DNA from: Bacteroidota bacterium
GTDB taxonomy: Bacteria > Bacteroidota > Bacteroidia > JABEUT01
Assembly (NCBI GenBank): GCA_013289475.1
Contig: JABCZW010000005.1
Location: 21,009-85,008 of the forward strand
DNA: 64,000 nucleotides
Reading direction: 5' to 3'
Part shown: positions 31,262-44,200 of the stretch, piece by piece
How positions within the stretch are numbered: position 1 is the first letter of the stretch
How the letters are laid out: the number at the start of each line of letters is the position of its first letter
Translations under genes and position numbers: made by a program
The notes under the pieces: model-generated
What the model saw: only the letters and a program-made list of their open reading frames with translations
Told to the model about the DNA's origin: nothing
The model's database searches: none

Positions 31262-34200
31262 TTAGTTCCTGATCAACTGCACATAACCATTCTGGTTGAA
31301 TGGCTTACCTTTATAATCGGTTGCTCTGATAATATAATAGTAATCACCATCCGATTCCTGAACACCTGTAGTGCTTCTTCCGTCCCAATCAATATCAGGA
31401 GAATTAGAAATAAACACTCTTTCTCCCCAACGGTTAAATATCTCTATGCTGAATGTCTTTAATCCTGCTGCGCTTACATGGAACCCGTCGTTCATACCAT
31501 CACCATTGGGTGTAAATACATTGGGTACAAACAGGCCCTCGGTAACATAAACGGTATCACGGGAAGTATCTGAGCATCCCAAAGCATTCGATACAACCAG
31601 TGTTACCAGGTAATTACCCTGTTCGAGGTATTGATAAAAAGGAAACGCATTAGTTGAATTGCCGCCATCACCAAATGTCCAGTACCACGATGTGGCATTT
31701 TTACTGCTATCAACAAACGCTACATACTGCCCACCCAATACACTATCAGGAGTTGGGTAAAATATAGCTTTAGGAGAAGGGAATACAATTACAGGTATGC
31801 TGCCCGTAGCAATACTTCCGCAACCATCGGTTACCTGGCAACTATAAGTAGTCGAGCTTGCAGGGTTCACCACGTAAGGTCCGGGACCACTGCCCAATGA
31901 AGGTATCCAACTATAAGCATATCCCTGTTTACCGCCACTTGCACTTACACTAACTGAAGCAATCCTTCCTGCACATATTGTATCGGGGGTAGCAATAACC
32001 ACAAGTGGTTGATAGAGATAGATGGTTTGTTTTGCACTGTCAGAACATGTTCCGTTTGAACCCACTACGGTATATACAACAGGACTGGTTGTAGGGCTAA
32101 CAGTAACTGATGCCCCATTGGTTGAGCTCAGGCCAGTTGCAGGAGACCATGCATAAGTCGTAGCACCATTGCCAGTCATAATAACCGTTTGGCCGGGGCA
32201 AAGCGTATCGCCACCCGATAAATTAATACTTACCGAAGGGCTTGAATTAACATGTATTGTTACCTGCGCTGTACTTGAACAGCCAGTGGCACTGGTTCCG
32301 GTTACGGTATAAGTTTGAGTAGATGGCGGATTAGCAACCACTACTGCACCTGTTGATGGGGTAAGGCCGGTTGCAGGAAGCCACGTATAGGTGCTTGCTC
32401 CGCTGGCTGTTATAGTAGCTGAATTGCCTGTACATAAATTGGTATCAGTTGCACTGACACTTACCACCGGTAAAGAGTTAACGGTTACAATAACTTTTAT
32501 GGTATCGGTACAGCCTGCAACTGAAGCGCCCACCAGTGTATAGGTTGTTGTTGTTGCAGGAATCGCAGTTACCGAAGAACCGGTAGTTGCACTGAGGCCC
32601 GTAGAAGGGAACCATGTGTAGCTTGCACCGCCCGATGCATTAATAACAGTAGAATCGCCGGTACAAAGTGCAGGCTTAACAGGAGTGCCGGTTACATTTA
32701 TATTGCCCACTGTTACAGTTACCATTGATATTGAACTGCAACCACCGGTTAAGCCACTTACGGTATATGTCGTAGTACTGCCTGGCGAAGCATTCGGGTT
32801 CGGGCAAGAAGTGCATGATAAACCTGTCGTGGGTGTCCATGAATAAGTAGTTGCACCACCAGCTGATAGCGCAATAGAATCGCCTGCACATAATAAAGGG
32901 CTTATTGGTGAAATGGATACTGTTGGTGTTGGATTTACAGTAATGTTTACTGTATTACTATCAGCACAACCTCCACCCGATGAACCCACAACAGTATATG
33001 TAACACTGGTTGTTGGAGTTGCTGTTACTGAGGTGCCTGTAGTTGCGCTTAATCCGGTAGCAGGTTTCCACACATAGGTCACAGCTCCGCTTGCAGTAAG
33101 TGTTGATGAATTACCTGAACAAATTGTTGTACTACTCGCATTTACTGTTACTGTTAACGTACCCACACTTATTGAAACAGATGTATTCGAAATACAACCA
33201 TTTATATCAGTTCCGGTAACACTATAGGTAGATGTTCCGGCTGGTTTTGCTGTTACGTTTGCGCCGGTTGTACTGCTTAAACCTGTTGATGGCGACCAAA
33301 CGTAAGTAGCGCCGCCACCGGCAGCAAGCATAATTGAATCACCACTGCATATGGCAGGTGTGGGAGGCGTAACAGTTATAACCGGCAATGGGTTTACAGT
33401 TACGGTTGTTGTTATAGTATCGTTACATCCGCCTGCGCTTTTGCCTATTACAGTGTAAGTAGACGTTGCGCCCGGGAATGCGGTAGTGGCACTTCCGGCA
33501 GTATTAGTTAAGCCTGTTGAAGGAGACCATGTGTAGCTTGCTGCACCATTGGCAGTAAGCACAACCGAGTCGCCTTTGCAGACCGCAGGTATTGGCGGCG
33601 TTACCGTAACATTTGGTTTAGGTAATACGGTTATAACGACACTATCCTTTGCAGGGCAGCCGCCTACTCCTTTAGCATTTACTGTATATGTTGCAGTAAT
33701 TGAAGGATTGGCAATTACTATTGCCCCTATAGTTGTATTCAATCCCGTGCCTGGTGCCCATGTATACGTCGCTCCCCCACTTGCGTTGAGTTGCACCGTA
33801 TCGCCCTGGCAAATGGTTGATTTAGCCAGGCTTATACTTATTACAGGTTGAGGATAAACTGTAATCACCATTGTTGCAATAGAACTACATCCGCCGGCAG
33901 AATTTCCCGTAACGGTATATGTTGTTGTAACAGCAGGTGACGCAATTACATGAACACCAGTTGTTACATTCAGCCCTGCCGAAGGGCTCCATGTGTAACT
34001 TGTGGCTCCACTGGCAACCATTCCCATTGTATCAGTTGGGCATATAGATGAAGATATACCTGTAATTGATATGGACACCGTCGGTGTTGGGTTAACCACA
34101 AGTGTTACATTGGCAGAATCGGTACAAGCACCGCTGGCTCCGTTAACAGTATATGTTACAGTAGTACCGGGCAAAGCTGTTGGGTTAGGGCAATTGGTAC

Positions 34201-37200
34201 AGCTTAACCCCGTGCCGGGTTTCCAGGTATAAGTTGCTGCACCCGATGCATTTAGTATTATACTATCGCCCGAACATATGCTTGGCGTACCGGGCGTTAC
34301 TGATACATTTAATGTAGAAGCTACTTTAACAACAACCGTTTGCGGTGCACTTGGGCAACCTGCGGCCGAAGTACCTGTTACTGTATAAGTAGCAGTAATG
34401 GTTGGCGTAGCATTAACTGTGGCTCCGGTTGTTGCACTCAAATCGGTTGCCGGAGACCATGTATACGTAGTTGCACCTATGACAGTAAGGTTAACATTGC
34501 CACCGGGACATATTGTAGGTGCCAAAGGCGATATACTGATAGTTGGCGTAGGGTTTACCGTTACTATAACCGTTTGCGGTGTGCTCGGGCAACCTGCAGA
34601 TGTACCTGTTACTGTATAAGTAGTTGTGCCACCGGGATTCACAGTTATAGCTGACGTAGTTGCACCTGTGTTCCATAAATATGTTGTTGCACCATTGGCA
34701 GTTAATGTGCTTGAACTACCCGAACAAATAGTTGGAGGCAAAGCCGACGCTGTTACAGTTGGTGTTGGATTTACTGTTACCACAATGGTCTTGGGCGCAC
34801 TTGGGCAACCTGTTGTAGTTCCGGTTACGGTATAGGTAGTTGTTACACCCGGGTTTACAAGTATACTCGATGTGGTTGCACCCGTACTCCACGAATAAGT
34901 CGTTCCGCCACTGGCGGTAATTGTTGTTGAATTACCCGAACATATTGTTGGCGGAGCCGATGTTGTAACTGTTGGTGTAGGGTTTACAGTAACCACTACC
35001 ATTTGCGGTGCACTGGTACAAGCTCCCGTACTTCCTGTTACAGTATAAGTAGTGGTTACAGGCGGGCTTGCTGTTACACTTGCACCCGTAGTGGCACTAA
35101 GATTTGCATTTGGCGACCAATTATATGTAGTTGCTCCGCTTGCATTTAATGATGTTGAGTTACCTGAACAAATAGTAGGCGAAGAAGCCGATGCACTGAT
35201 TGTTGGTGTTGGGTTTACTGTTACTACTACAGGAACAGTATCCTTACACCCTGATCCGTTTTTACCTACAACAGAATAAGTTTGAGTTACGCCGGGGTTT
35301 GCATTTACAGTAGCGCCTGTTGTAGCACTAAGCCCTCCGCCGGGTGCCCATGTATACGATATTCCCCCGCTGGCAGTCAATGAAGTTGAATTGCCTGAAC
35401 ATATGGTTGCCGACGAAGGGGTAACGGTAACTGAAGGAACAGGGTTAACCGTTATCTGCTGTGAGGCATTTCCCGTGCAGCCTCCCGCAGCGGTTCCTGT
35501 TACAGTATATGTTTGTGTTGTACCTGGCTTTGCAATAACATATGCACCGGTAGTAATATTCAAGCCTGTTGAAGGGCTCCAGGTGTATGTAGTAGCGCCA
35601 CTGGCTATCATTCCAATAGTATCACCCGCGCATATTGTAGGCGATATTCCGGTAAGCGCAATTGAAACAGTGGGTGTAGTATTTACAGTTACCACCACAG
35701 TTTGTGGTGCACTCGGGCAAGCTAGTGTTGTTCCTGTTACAGTATACGTTATAGTACTCCCAGGATTTGCCGTTACCGGAGAGCCTGTAGTAGCGCTCAA
35801 GTTTGTATTCGGCGACCAGGTATATGATGCTGCACCACTGGCTGTTAATGTGGTGGAATTGCCGGAACATATTGCAGGCGGTGCTGCTGAAGCTATTACA
35901 GTGGGCGTTGCATTAACTGTTACAATAACCGTTTGTGCAGCACTTGTGCAGCCTGTTGTTGTTCCGGTTACTGTATAGGTTATAGTGCTGCCCGGACTCG
36001 CCGTTACACTCGCACCGGTAGTAGCGCTAAGGTTGGTATTTGGTGACCAGTTATAGGTTGTGGCTCCGCTTGCATTTAAAGAAGTTGAATTACCGGAACA
36101 AATGGTTGGCGATGCTGCTGAGGCCGATATAGTTGGTGTTGGATTTACGTTTACAACAACAGTTTGCGGTGCACTCGGGCACCCGAGTGTTGTTCCGGTT
36201 ACTGTATAAGTTGTTGTTGAATTAGGGCTGGCAGTTACACTTACCCCGGTTGTAGCACTCAGGTTGGTATTGGGTGACCAGGTATATGTTGCTGCCCCAC
36301 TTGAACTCAAGGTTGTGGAAGTACCCGAACAAATAGTTGGCGGTACTGCTGATGCAGTTACAGTGGGAGTTGTATTTACTGTTACAGAAACAGTAAAGGG
36401 CGGACTTGTACATCCTGCTGTAGTTCCGGTTATTGTATAGGTAATATTGGCAGTAGGGCTGGCGGTTATGCTTGCACCTGTAGTTGCGCTTAATGCAGTT
36501 CCGGGCGACCAAGCATAGGTAGTTGCACCGCTGGCATTCAACGTAGTGGAATTGCCTGAACATATAGTTGGCGAAGATGCTGATGCAGACACTGTAGGTG
36601 TTGTGTTTACAGTAATTACAAGAGTTTGTGGTGCGCTGGTACAGCCTGCCGTCGTTCCGGTTACTGTATATGTAATAGTAGAAGAAGGAGTTGCTGTTAC
36701 ACCGGCACCGGTTGTAGCACTTAAATTAGTATTAGGTGACCAGGTGTATGATGTTGCACCTATTGCATTTAATCCATCAGAATTACCCGAACATATTGCC
36801 GGAGACGTAGACGATGCAGTAATGGATGGCGTTGGATTAACCGTTACAACTACTGTTTGCGGTGCGCTGGTACACCCACCTGCATCACCCGTAACTGTAT
36901 AAGTAATAGTTGAAGATGGATTAGCTGTTACACTTGAGCCTGTGGTAGCACTTAGATTAGTATTAGGAGACCAGGTATATGTGGTTGCTCCACTTGCATT
37001 TAAAGATGTTGAGTTGCTCGAACAAATTGTGGGCGATGCAGCCGAAGCACTTACCGTAGGAGTAGCATTAACAGTAACAACAACTGTTTGCGTGGCATTG
37101 CAACCACCGGGGAATGCACCGGTTATAGTATAGGTGGTACTGGCAGCAGGGCTTGCAGTAACCGAAGAGCCTGTAGTTGCGCTTAATCCGGTACCGGGTG

Positions 37201-38044
37201 CCCATGTATAACTTGTTGCACCGCCACTTGCTGTAAGCGTAGTTGAATTACCTGAACAAATAGTTGGAGAAGAACTTAATATGGACACAGTATTAACGGT
37301 AACCGATACATTATCTATGGCCATGTGCGGATCGTTGTGGTCATTATTGGGGTCTGTCCAGCGCAGCATTATCTCCTGGCCGGGCAGTATGGGTGTGCCG
37401 CTTAAATCAATACAAGTTGAATTATTTCCGGTCATGTTACAGGGGTCGCCCTGTATTTGCGCACAGCAACCCGAACCATATACATCAGGGCCTGTAAAAT
37501 CGAGTGCAGCCACGTGGGTCCACCCGGCAGCAGCGGCAACATTGTTTTCCACTGCTCCCACCTGGTATTCAAAAAAATTGGTATTGATTACGCCGCCGTC
37601 CTCAGATTCAGAAAGCTGGAACCAGTCGAAACTAACTGTAATACTGTTTATAGTTGTACCCGTATTATTCTGCAACTCCAAACCAAAGAAGAAACAATCG
37701 GCGGGTGGTGGTGGGTAATTGCATGGTGGAGGACAAAATGTACCGCTTGTTACCTTTGAATCAGAAGGACGCGTTCCAAGTTTTATATCATTATTGCCAT
37801 TGCACATATAGGTATAAATACCGCCCGTATTTGTTGGCGCAGCAGCCGTTATATTTACCGTATTATTTACAAAAACACTTGTGGGATATATATACCATCC
37901 GGTGTATGTCGAATTATCTGTCCACGAAGGAATATTAGCAGTTCCAAAATCCTGGGTATAAACACCTGCAGAAAATGTTGCCTGGGCAAACAGATTGTTG
38001 CCAAGCAAAATAATACATATTATAGTGTATAAATATCTCTTCAC
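31262..38044 (-). CDS. Giant Ig-repeat surface protein A with CHU_C (T9SS type B) domain
   Basis: 2260 residues. Signal peptide MKRYLYTIICIILLGNNLFA. The head (about 22-250) is a jelly-roll-like domain with a Pro/Cys-rich insert (CPPPCNYPPPPADC). From about 252 to 2060 there are some 24 Ig-like repeats of about 75-80 residues. They are marked by 'PTICSGNST.LNASGATTYTW', 'LSATTGASV' and 'TYTVTGT..GC', ending 'VVVTVNPTPTV'. Two repeats replace SATTGA with SCTNCPNP or SCTSCPNP. A PKD domain (about 2085-2160, 'SWYWTFGDGGNST') precedes the CHU_C domain, 'VPNVFTPNGDGMNDGFHVSA' to 'NQNGYVQLIRN', which serves T9SS export and surface attachment. It is probably an adhesin. Its tail is collinear with that of the gene at 38289. 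Confidence 0.93.
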   Translation of the reverse strand: MKRYLYTIICIILLGNNLFAQATFSAGVYTQDFGTANIPSWTDNSTYTGWYIYPTSVFVNNTVNITAAAPTNTGGIYTYMCNGNNDIKLGTRPSDSKVTSGTFCPPPCNYPPPPADCFFFGLELQNNTGTTINSITVSFDWFQLSESEDGGVINTNFFEYQVGAVENNVAAAAGWTHVAALDFTGPDVYGSGCCAQIQGDPCNMTGNNSTCIDLSGTPILPGQEIMLRWTDPNNDHNDPHMAIDNVSVTVNTVSILSSSPTICSGNSTTLTASGGATSYTWAPGTGLSATTGSSVTASPAASTTYTITGAFPGGCNATQTVVVTVNATPTVSASAASPTICSSNSTSLNASGATTYTWSPNTNLSATTGSSVTANPSSTITYTVTGDAGGCTSAPQTVVVTVNPTPSITASSTSPAICSGNSDGLNAIGATSYTWSPNTNLSATTGAGVTATPSSTITYTVTGTTAGCTSAPQTLVITVNTTPTVSASASSPTICSGNSTTLNASGATTYAWSPGTALSATTGASITASPTANITYTITGTTAGCTSPPFTVSVTVNTTPTVTASAVPPTICSGTSTTLSSSGAATYTWSPNTNLSATTGVSVTASPNSTTTYTVTGTTLGCPSAPQTVVVNVNPTPTISASAASPTICSGNSTSLNASGATTYNWSPNTNLSATTGASVTASPGSTITYTVTGTTTGCTSAAQTVIVTVNATPTVIASAAPPAICSGNSTTLTASGAASYTWSPNTNLSATTGSPVTANPGSTITYTVTGTTLACPSAPQTVVVTVNTTPTVSIALTGISPTICAGDTIGMIASGATTYTWSPSTGLNITTGAYVIAKPGTTQTYTVTGTAAGGCTGNASQQITVNPVPSVTVTPSSATICSGNSTSLTASGGISYTWAPGGGLSATTGATVNANPGVTQTYSVVGKNGSGCKDTVPVVVTVNPTPTISASASSPTICSGNSTSLNASGATTYNWSPNANLSATTGASVTASPPVTTTYTVTGSTGACTSAPQMVVVTVNPTPTVTTSAPPTICSGNSTTITASGGTTYSWSTGATTSSILVNPGVTTTYTVTGTTTGCPSAPKTIVVTVNPTPTVTASALPPTICSGSSSTLTANGATTYLWNTGATTSAITVNPGGTTTYTVTGTSAGCPSTPQTVIVTVNPTPTISISPLAPTICPGGNVNLTVIGATTYTWSPATDLSATTGATVNATPTITATYTVTGTSAAGCPSAPQTVVVKVASTLNVSVTPGTPSICSGDSIILNASGAATYTWKPGTGLSCTNCPNPTALPGTTVTYTVNGASGACTDSANVTLVVNPTPTVSISITGISSSICPTDTMGMVASGATSYTWSPSAGLNVTTGVHVIASPAVTTTYTVTGNSAGGCSSIATMVITVYPQPVISISLAKSTICQGDTVQLNASGGATYTWAPGTGLNTTIGAIVIANPSITATYTVNAKGVGGCPAKDSVVITVLPKPNVTVTPPIPAVCKGDSVVLTANGAASYTWSPSTGLTNTAGSATTAFPGATSTYTVIGKSAGGCNDTITTTVTVNPLPVITVTPPTPAICSGDSIMLAAGGGATYVWSPSTGLSSTTGANVTAKPAGTSTYSVTGTDINGCISNTSVSISVGTLTVTVNASSTTICSGNSSTLTASGAVTYVWKPATGLSATTGTSVTATPTTSVTYTVVGSSGGGCADSNTVNITVNPTPTVSISPISPLLCAGDSIALSAGGATTYSWTPTTGLSCTSCPNPNASPGSTTTYTVSGLTGGCSSISMVTVTVGNINVTGTPVKPALCTGDSTVINASGGASYTWFPSTGLSATTGSSVTAIPATTTTYTLVGASVAGCTDTIKVIVTVNSLPVVSVSATDTNLCTGNSATITASGASTYTWLPATGLTPSTGAVVVANPPSTQTYTVTGTSATGCSSTAQVTIHVNSSPSVSINLSGGDTLCPGQTVIMTGNGATTYAWSPATGLSSTNGASVTVSPTTSPVVYTVVGSNGTCSDSAKQTIYLYQPLVVIATPDTICAGRIASVSVSASGGKQGYAYSWIPSLGSGPGPYVVNPASSTTYSCQVTDGCGSIATGSIPVIVFPSPKAIFYPTPDSVLGGQYVAFVDSSKNATSWYWTFGDGGNSTNAFPFYQYLEQGNYLVTLVVSNALGCSDTSRDTVYVTEGLFVPNVFTPNGDGMNDGFHVSAAGLKTFSIEIFNRWGERVFISNSPDIDWDGRSTTGVQESDGDYYYIIRATDYKGKPFNQNGYVQLIRN

Positions 38045-38078
38045 AGGGTTATTAAATATTATACCAGTTCATTTCAAT

Positions 38079-38086
38079 CAAATATA
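38079..38086 (-). promoter_or_regulatory. Candidate -7 box for giant protein A
   Basis: CAAATATA on the + strand reads TATATTTG on the - strand, 34 bases before the start codon. A TTTG (- strand) lies 24 bases further on, longer than the usual 19-base spacing. Confidence 0.4.
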
Positions 38087-38239
38087 CTTAAACACAACTA
38101 TAACTAAATACAAACCGGGCAACAATTTATTATTCGCATAATAAAGAAAGCATCTGATTTTTAAATACATATTACGCGTATATTAAATATAACGCGGTGA
38201 ATAGAAATTATGTTTCAAAAACATTTCAACCAAAATAAA

Positions 38240-38261
38240 AATCCCGCATTACTGCGGGATT
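38240..38261 (-). terminator. Rho-independent terminator after giant protein B
   Basis: Arms AATCCCGCA (38240-38248) and TGCGGGATT (38253-38261) with a 4-base loop. Read on the - strand, the hairpin is followed by TTTTATTTT. It lies 27 bases past the stop of the gene at 38289. Confidence 0.85.
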
Positions 38262-38288
38262 ATTATTTGATCTTATTGAGGTTGTGTT

Positions 38289-41200
38289 TTAGTTTCTTAT
38301 CAATTGTACGTAACCGTTTTGGTTGAATGGCTTGCCTTTATAATCAGAAGCCCTTATAATGTAGTAGTAATCACCATCCGATTCCTGAACACCCGTCATA
38401 CTTCTTCCGTCCCAATCAATTTCAGGAGAATCAGCCTGGAACACCTTCTCGCCCCAACGGTTAAATATTTCTATATGATATTCCTTCATACCACCCGCTT
38501 TAACATGGAACACATCATTTTGTCCATCATTATTAGGAGTAAATACGTTGGGAATAAATATGCCTTCTGTTACATATACTGTATCCGATGCAGTATCCCA
38601 GCAACCAAATCCATTTGATGTTACCAATGTTACCAGGTATTTTCCGGTAGCCAAATACTGGTATAATGGATATACTGTAGTTGAGTTGCCACCATCACCA
38701 AATGTCCAGTACCACGATGTAGCATTTGTACTGCTATCAACAAACGAAACATATTGTCCGCCCGCAATTGTATCCGGCGTTGGGAAGAATATTGACTTAG
38801 GTGAAGGCTTGGTGTATACCAACGCTGAGCCTGTTGCTGTGCTTCCGCAACCATCAGTTACTATGCAGGAATAGGTTGTTGTAGTACCCGGATTTACTAC
38901 ATAAGGGCCCGAGCCTGTACCAACAGGAGGTGTCCATGCATATGTATAACCCGGATTACCACCTGAAGCTGTAACACTTACAGTAGTATTTCTGCTGGCG
39001 CAAATTGTATCAGTGCTTGAAGTTGCTGTTAATGCAGGATACAAGGTTAATGTTTGGGTTGCACTGTCAGAACATGCTCCGTTTACACCAACCACCTTAT
39101 ATGTCATTGGGCTTGTAGGCGGAGTAGCTGAAACCGATGCACCTGTTGTAGTACTTAATCCGGTAGAAGGTGACCAAGTATATACCGCAGCACCACTGGC
39201 TGTCATAGTAACCGACTGGCCAGGGCATAAAACACTTCCACCCGAAAGCAAAATACTTATTACAGGGCTTGAATTTACTGTTATTGTAATTGGAGCAGAG
39301 CTTGAACAGCCGGCAGCACTTGTACCGGTTACAGTATATGTTACCGTACCTGAAGGTGTTGCAGTTACCACGGCACCTGTTGAAGGCACAAGACCCGTTA
39401 CAGGCAACCATGTATAATTATTTGCACCGCCTGCTGTAATAATAGCCGAGTTACCGGTACATAAACTGGTATCGTTAGCAGAAACCGTTATAACAGGTAA
39501 AGAGTTTACAGTTATGGCAACATTGGCAGAATCGGCACAACCCAGTGCATCAACACCAACTACTTTGTATGATAATGATGAATCAGGGTTTGCAGTTACG
39601 GAAGAGCCTGTTGTTGCACTTAATCCTACAGCAGGTGTCCATATATAATTGCTGGCGCCCGATGCATTAATACTTGTTCCGGTGCTGCCAAAGCATATGG
39701 AAGGAGAAGATGCAGATGCGGTAACTTTAGGCTGATCGACAGCTATAGTAACCGTTGAACTCGAAGGGCAGCCCAACGATGAAGTTCCTGTAACAGTATA
39801 TGTTTGCGTACTGCCTGCATTGGCATTTACAATTGAATCGGTAGTAGAGCTTAACCCGGTACCAGGGCTCCAACTATATGTGGTAGCGCCACTTGCCGTA
39901 ATTGTTGTTCCGCTTGCACCAAAACATATTGTAGGTGAGCCTGCCATAACTGACAGTGTAGGTGTAGCATTTACTGTAATGGCAACTGTATTACTATCCG
40001 AACAACCGCCACCTGATGAACCGATTACTGTATAAGTAATACTGGTTACAGGATTCGCAGTTACCGAAGTACCTGTAGTCGCACTTAATCCTGTACCGGG
40101 TTTCCATGTATATGTTACGGCTCCGCTTGCTGTTAATGTTGAAGAGGTACCCGAACATATTGTTGAACTGCTTGCATTTGCAGTTACTGTTAATGTACCT
40201 ACACTAATAGCTACTGAACCAGATGAAGTACATCCGTTGCCATCAGTACCCGTTACGGTATATGTTGATGTGCTTCCGGGAGATGCATTTACCGATGTAC
40301 CCACTGTTGTATTCAATCCTATTGAAGGTGACCACACATATGTTGTGGCGCCAAAGGCAGTAAGTGTAACAGAATCACTCTTACATATAGCTGGTGTTGG
40401 AGGATTAACACTTATAACCGGTAATGGATTTACTTTTACTATTGTAGTTATAGTGTCATTACATCCGCCTGCACTTGTTCCAATTACTGTGTAGGTTGAA
40501 GTAGATCCGGGGAATGCCGTTGTTATATTTCCTGTAGTAACAGTAAGTCCTGTTGAAGGTGACCATACATAATTTGCTGCTCCGTTAGCCGTAAGCGCAA
40601 TTGAATCGCCCTTACATACTGCCGGTGTTGGCGGTGTAACTGTAACAACCGGTTTAGGCAAAACGGTTATTATAACGCTGTCCTTTGCCGGGCAGCCTCC
40701 TACTCCTTTTGCACTTACCGTATAGGTTGCAGTTGTTGAAGGATTAGCAATTACTGATGCACCCACTGTAGTATTTAAACCAGTGCCCGGAGCCCATGTA
40801 TAAGATGCGCCTCCGCTTGCATTCAGGTAGACAGTATCGCCCGCGCAAATAGTTGGCTTGGTTAAACTTACCGATATTACCGGTTTCGGATATACGGTTA
40901 CTACTTGCGTTGCAGTTGAAGAACAACCGCCTGCATTTGTTCCGGTAAGTGTATAGGTAGTTGTTACAGCAGGGCTCACATTTGTAGTAGCGCAACTGGT
41001 ACATGCTACACCTGTGGCAGGTGTCCATGCATACGTTGAAGCTCCGCTACCTATTAATCCAAGGCTATCGCCCGGGCATATAGCAGCCGAAATACCCGTA
41101 ATATTTATATTTACTGTAGGAGTTGGGTTTACTGTTACGGTAACTTTTGCAGAGTCAGAACAGCCTCCGCTGGCACCATATACGGTATAGGTTGTTGTGG

Positions 41201-44200
41201 TTAACGGGTTAGCTATAGTGCTTGCACAATTAGTACAACTCAAGCCTGCTGATGCTTTCCATGTATAAGTTGCAGCTCCGTTTCCATTAAGTGTTACACC
41301 TGCGCCACCGGTACAAATACTTGGCGTTATGGGATTAATAGTTACAGCTAATGAAGCGGCTACGTTTACCACAACACTTACAGGAGCACTTGGGCAACCT
41401 GCTGATGTACCGGTAACTGTATATGTAGTAGTAGAACCAGGGCTTGCGTTAACCACTGCTCCTGTAGTTGCACTTAAATTAGTTGCAGGACTCCATGTAT
41501 AAGTACTCGCACCCGAGCCGGTTAGGTTTACATTACCACCCGGACATATTGTAGGTGATGCAGGGCTTACCGTTAATGTTGGTATTGGGTTGACAACTAC
41601 CGTTATCGTTCCTACAGGGCTGGTACAACCTGCCGCTTTTGCAGTTACAGTATATGTACCCGATGCAGCCGTTGTTGCACCTGCTATAGAAGGATTTTGC
41701 ACAGCCGAGACAAAGGCATTCGGGCCTGTCCAGCTATAACTGGTAGCGCCCGCTGATGTGGCTGTTAAGTTTAATGTTGAGCCAGCGCATATTGGGCTGT
41801 TGCTACCTGTTGTTGGTGCTGCTGGTATAGGGTTCACAGTTACTACTATTGTCGCTATAGCACTACTACATCCGCCCGGGCCGGTTGCAGTACAAGTATA
41901 TGTACCCGATGCTGCTGTAGTTGCTCCCGGTATAGATGGGTTTTGCGCAGCCGATACAAAAGCATTCGGGCCTGTCCAGCTATAACCGGTTGCTCCTGCT
42001 GATGTGGCAGTTAAATTCAATGTTGAACCTGCGCATATTGGGCTGTTGCTGCCTAATGTTGGTGCAGGTGGCACAGGGTTTACCACTACTGTTATAGTAG
42101 CCTGCGGACTGGTACAACCTGCTTTGTTTGCTGTTACTGTATATGTTCCTGAAGCTGCTGTTGTTGCACCCACTATACTTGGATTTTGTACACCCGATGC
42201 GAAGGCATTAGGGCCTGTCCAACTGTAACCTGTTGCACCGGCTGATGTAGCAGTTAAATTTAATGTTGCACCAGCACATATAGGACTATTGCTGCCCGTT
42301 GTAGGAGCAGCAGGTATTGCGTTAACAGTTATCGCTATTGTTGCTATGGCACTGGTACATCCACCCGGACCCGTTGCAGTACAAGTATAAGTACCCGTAG
42401 CTGCTGTTGTTGCTCCGGCAATACTTGGGTTTTGTGAACCCGATACAAATGCGTTAGGGCCTGTCCAGCTATAACTGGTTGCACCCGCTGATGTGGCTGT
42501 AAGATTTAATGTTGAACCTGCACATATTGGACTATTACTACCCAATGTTGGCGCAGGCGGTGTAGCGTTAACTACAACCGCTATTGTAGCTTGCGAACTG
42601 GTACAACCTGCCGCTGATGCTGTTACTGTATATGTTCCTGAAGCTGCTGTTGTAGCACCAACTATACTTGGATTTTGTACACCCGATGCAAACGCATTAG
42701 GGCCTGTCCAGCTATAACCTGTTGCGCCTGCTGATGTGGCTGTAAGATTTAATGTTGCACCGGCGCATATTGGGCTGTTACTACCCACTGTAGGGGCAGG
42801 TGGCACAGGGTTTACAACTACTGTTATGGTAGCTTGCGGACTGGTACAACCGGCTTTGGTTGCTGTTACCGAATAGGTACCAGAGGCTGCTGTTGTGGCG
42901 CCAATTATGCTTGGATTTTGAACACCTGATGCAAATGCATTCGGGCCTGTCCAGGTATAACCCGTTGCTCCAGCTGATGTAGCAGTTAAGTTTAATGTTG
43001 CTCCTGCGCATATCGGGCTGTTGCTGCCTAATGTTGGCGCTGCAGGTATGGCGTTAACAGTTACTGCTATTGTTGCTATGGTACTGGTACATCCACCGGG
43101 GCCTGTTGCTGTACAAGAATATGTTCCTGAGGCTGCTGTGGTTGCTCCAACTATGCTTGGGTTTTGAGAGCCTGATGCAAATGCATTCGGGCCTGTCCAG
43201 CTATAACTGGTAGCACCTGCCGAACTTGCTGTAAGGTTTAATGTAGAACCGGCACATATGGGGCTATTACTCCCTAATGTTGGTGTAGCCGGTGAAGCAT
43301 TAACAGTTACTGAAATAGTTGATGGGCCGCTGGTACAACCTGCTGCTGATGCTGTACACGTATATGTACCCGAAGCCGCTGTTGTAGCACCTGCTATACT
43401 AGGATTCTGTGCCCCCGATGAAAAAGCATTAGGGCCTGTCCAATTATAACTGGTTGCACCTGCTGAACTTGAAGTAAGATTTAATGTTTGTCCTGCACAT
43501 ATAGGACTGTTACTGCCAAGAGATGGCGCAACAGGTGGAGAAGAAGCGCCTATTACAGCAGTAGCAGTAAAGCTCTCACCACAACCAAATGACATTGTAA
43601 CAGTATATGTACCTGCTGCCAAACCTGTTGCAGTCTGGGTAGCTTGTCCACCGGGGCTCCATGAATAGGATACACCTCCAGGGGCACTACCACAAATCGT
43701 CAGGTTTGCAGTTGCCGAACCATTACTTAAACCACACGTAGTAGGACTAACAACTGTACTTGCATTTACTGTAATATTTGTATTATTAATAGCCTCCACA
43801 AACCCGTTACCACAACTAAATATAACGGCATCATTGGCACCAAGTACGATATCATAAATATTATTCGGCATACCAAATGAGGTCCCGGTATAAGCAAGAG
43901 AAGTATTATAGACAAGGATATTTGTACCAGAGCCTACATATAAGTTATCACATGCATCGGCATCAAGGCCACCCCAGTAAACATCAGTTTCGCCTGCGCC
44001 AAAATAGTTTGAATTATAACCGGAAACAAGTACAGAGGAGTTATATGCTCCCGAAGCTTTAGCATGCCTTGTAAGCCTGTAACCGTCATACATATAGAGC
44101 CAGCTGCTGGTAGCAGCCATGCCATTCATACCATTTGTTGTAGCAGATCCTCCATAAACACCGGGCCCCATATAGAGTATGCTATTTACCTCAAAAAGAT

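Noticed and set aside
41575..43545. Regularly spaced repeats that could suggest a CRISPR array
   Set aside because: The period is about 245 bases, the units are coding and diverged, and there are no short identical repeats with unique spacers.
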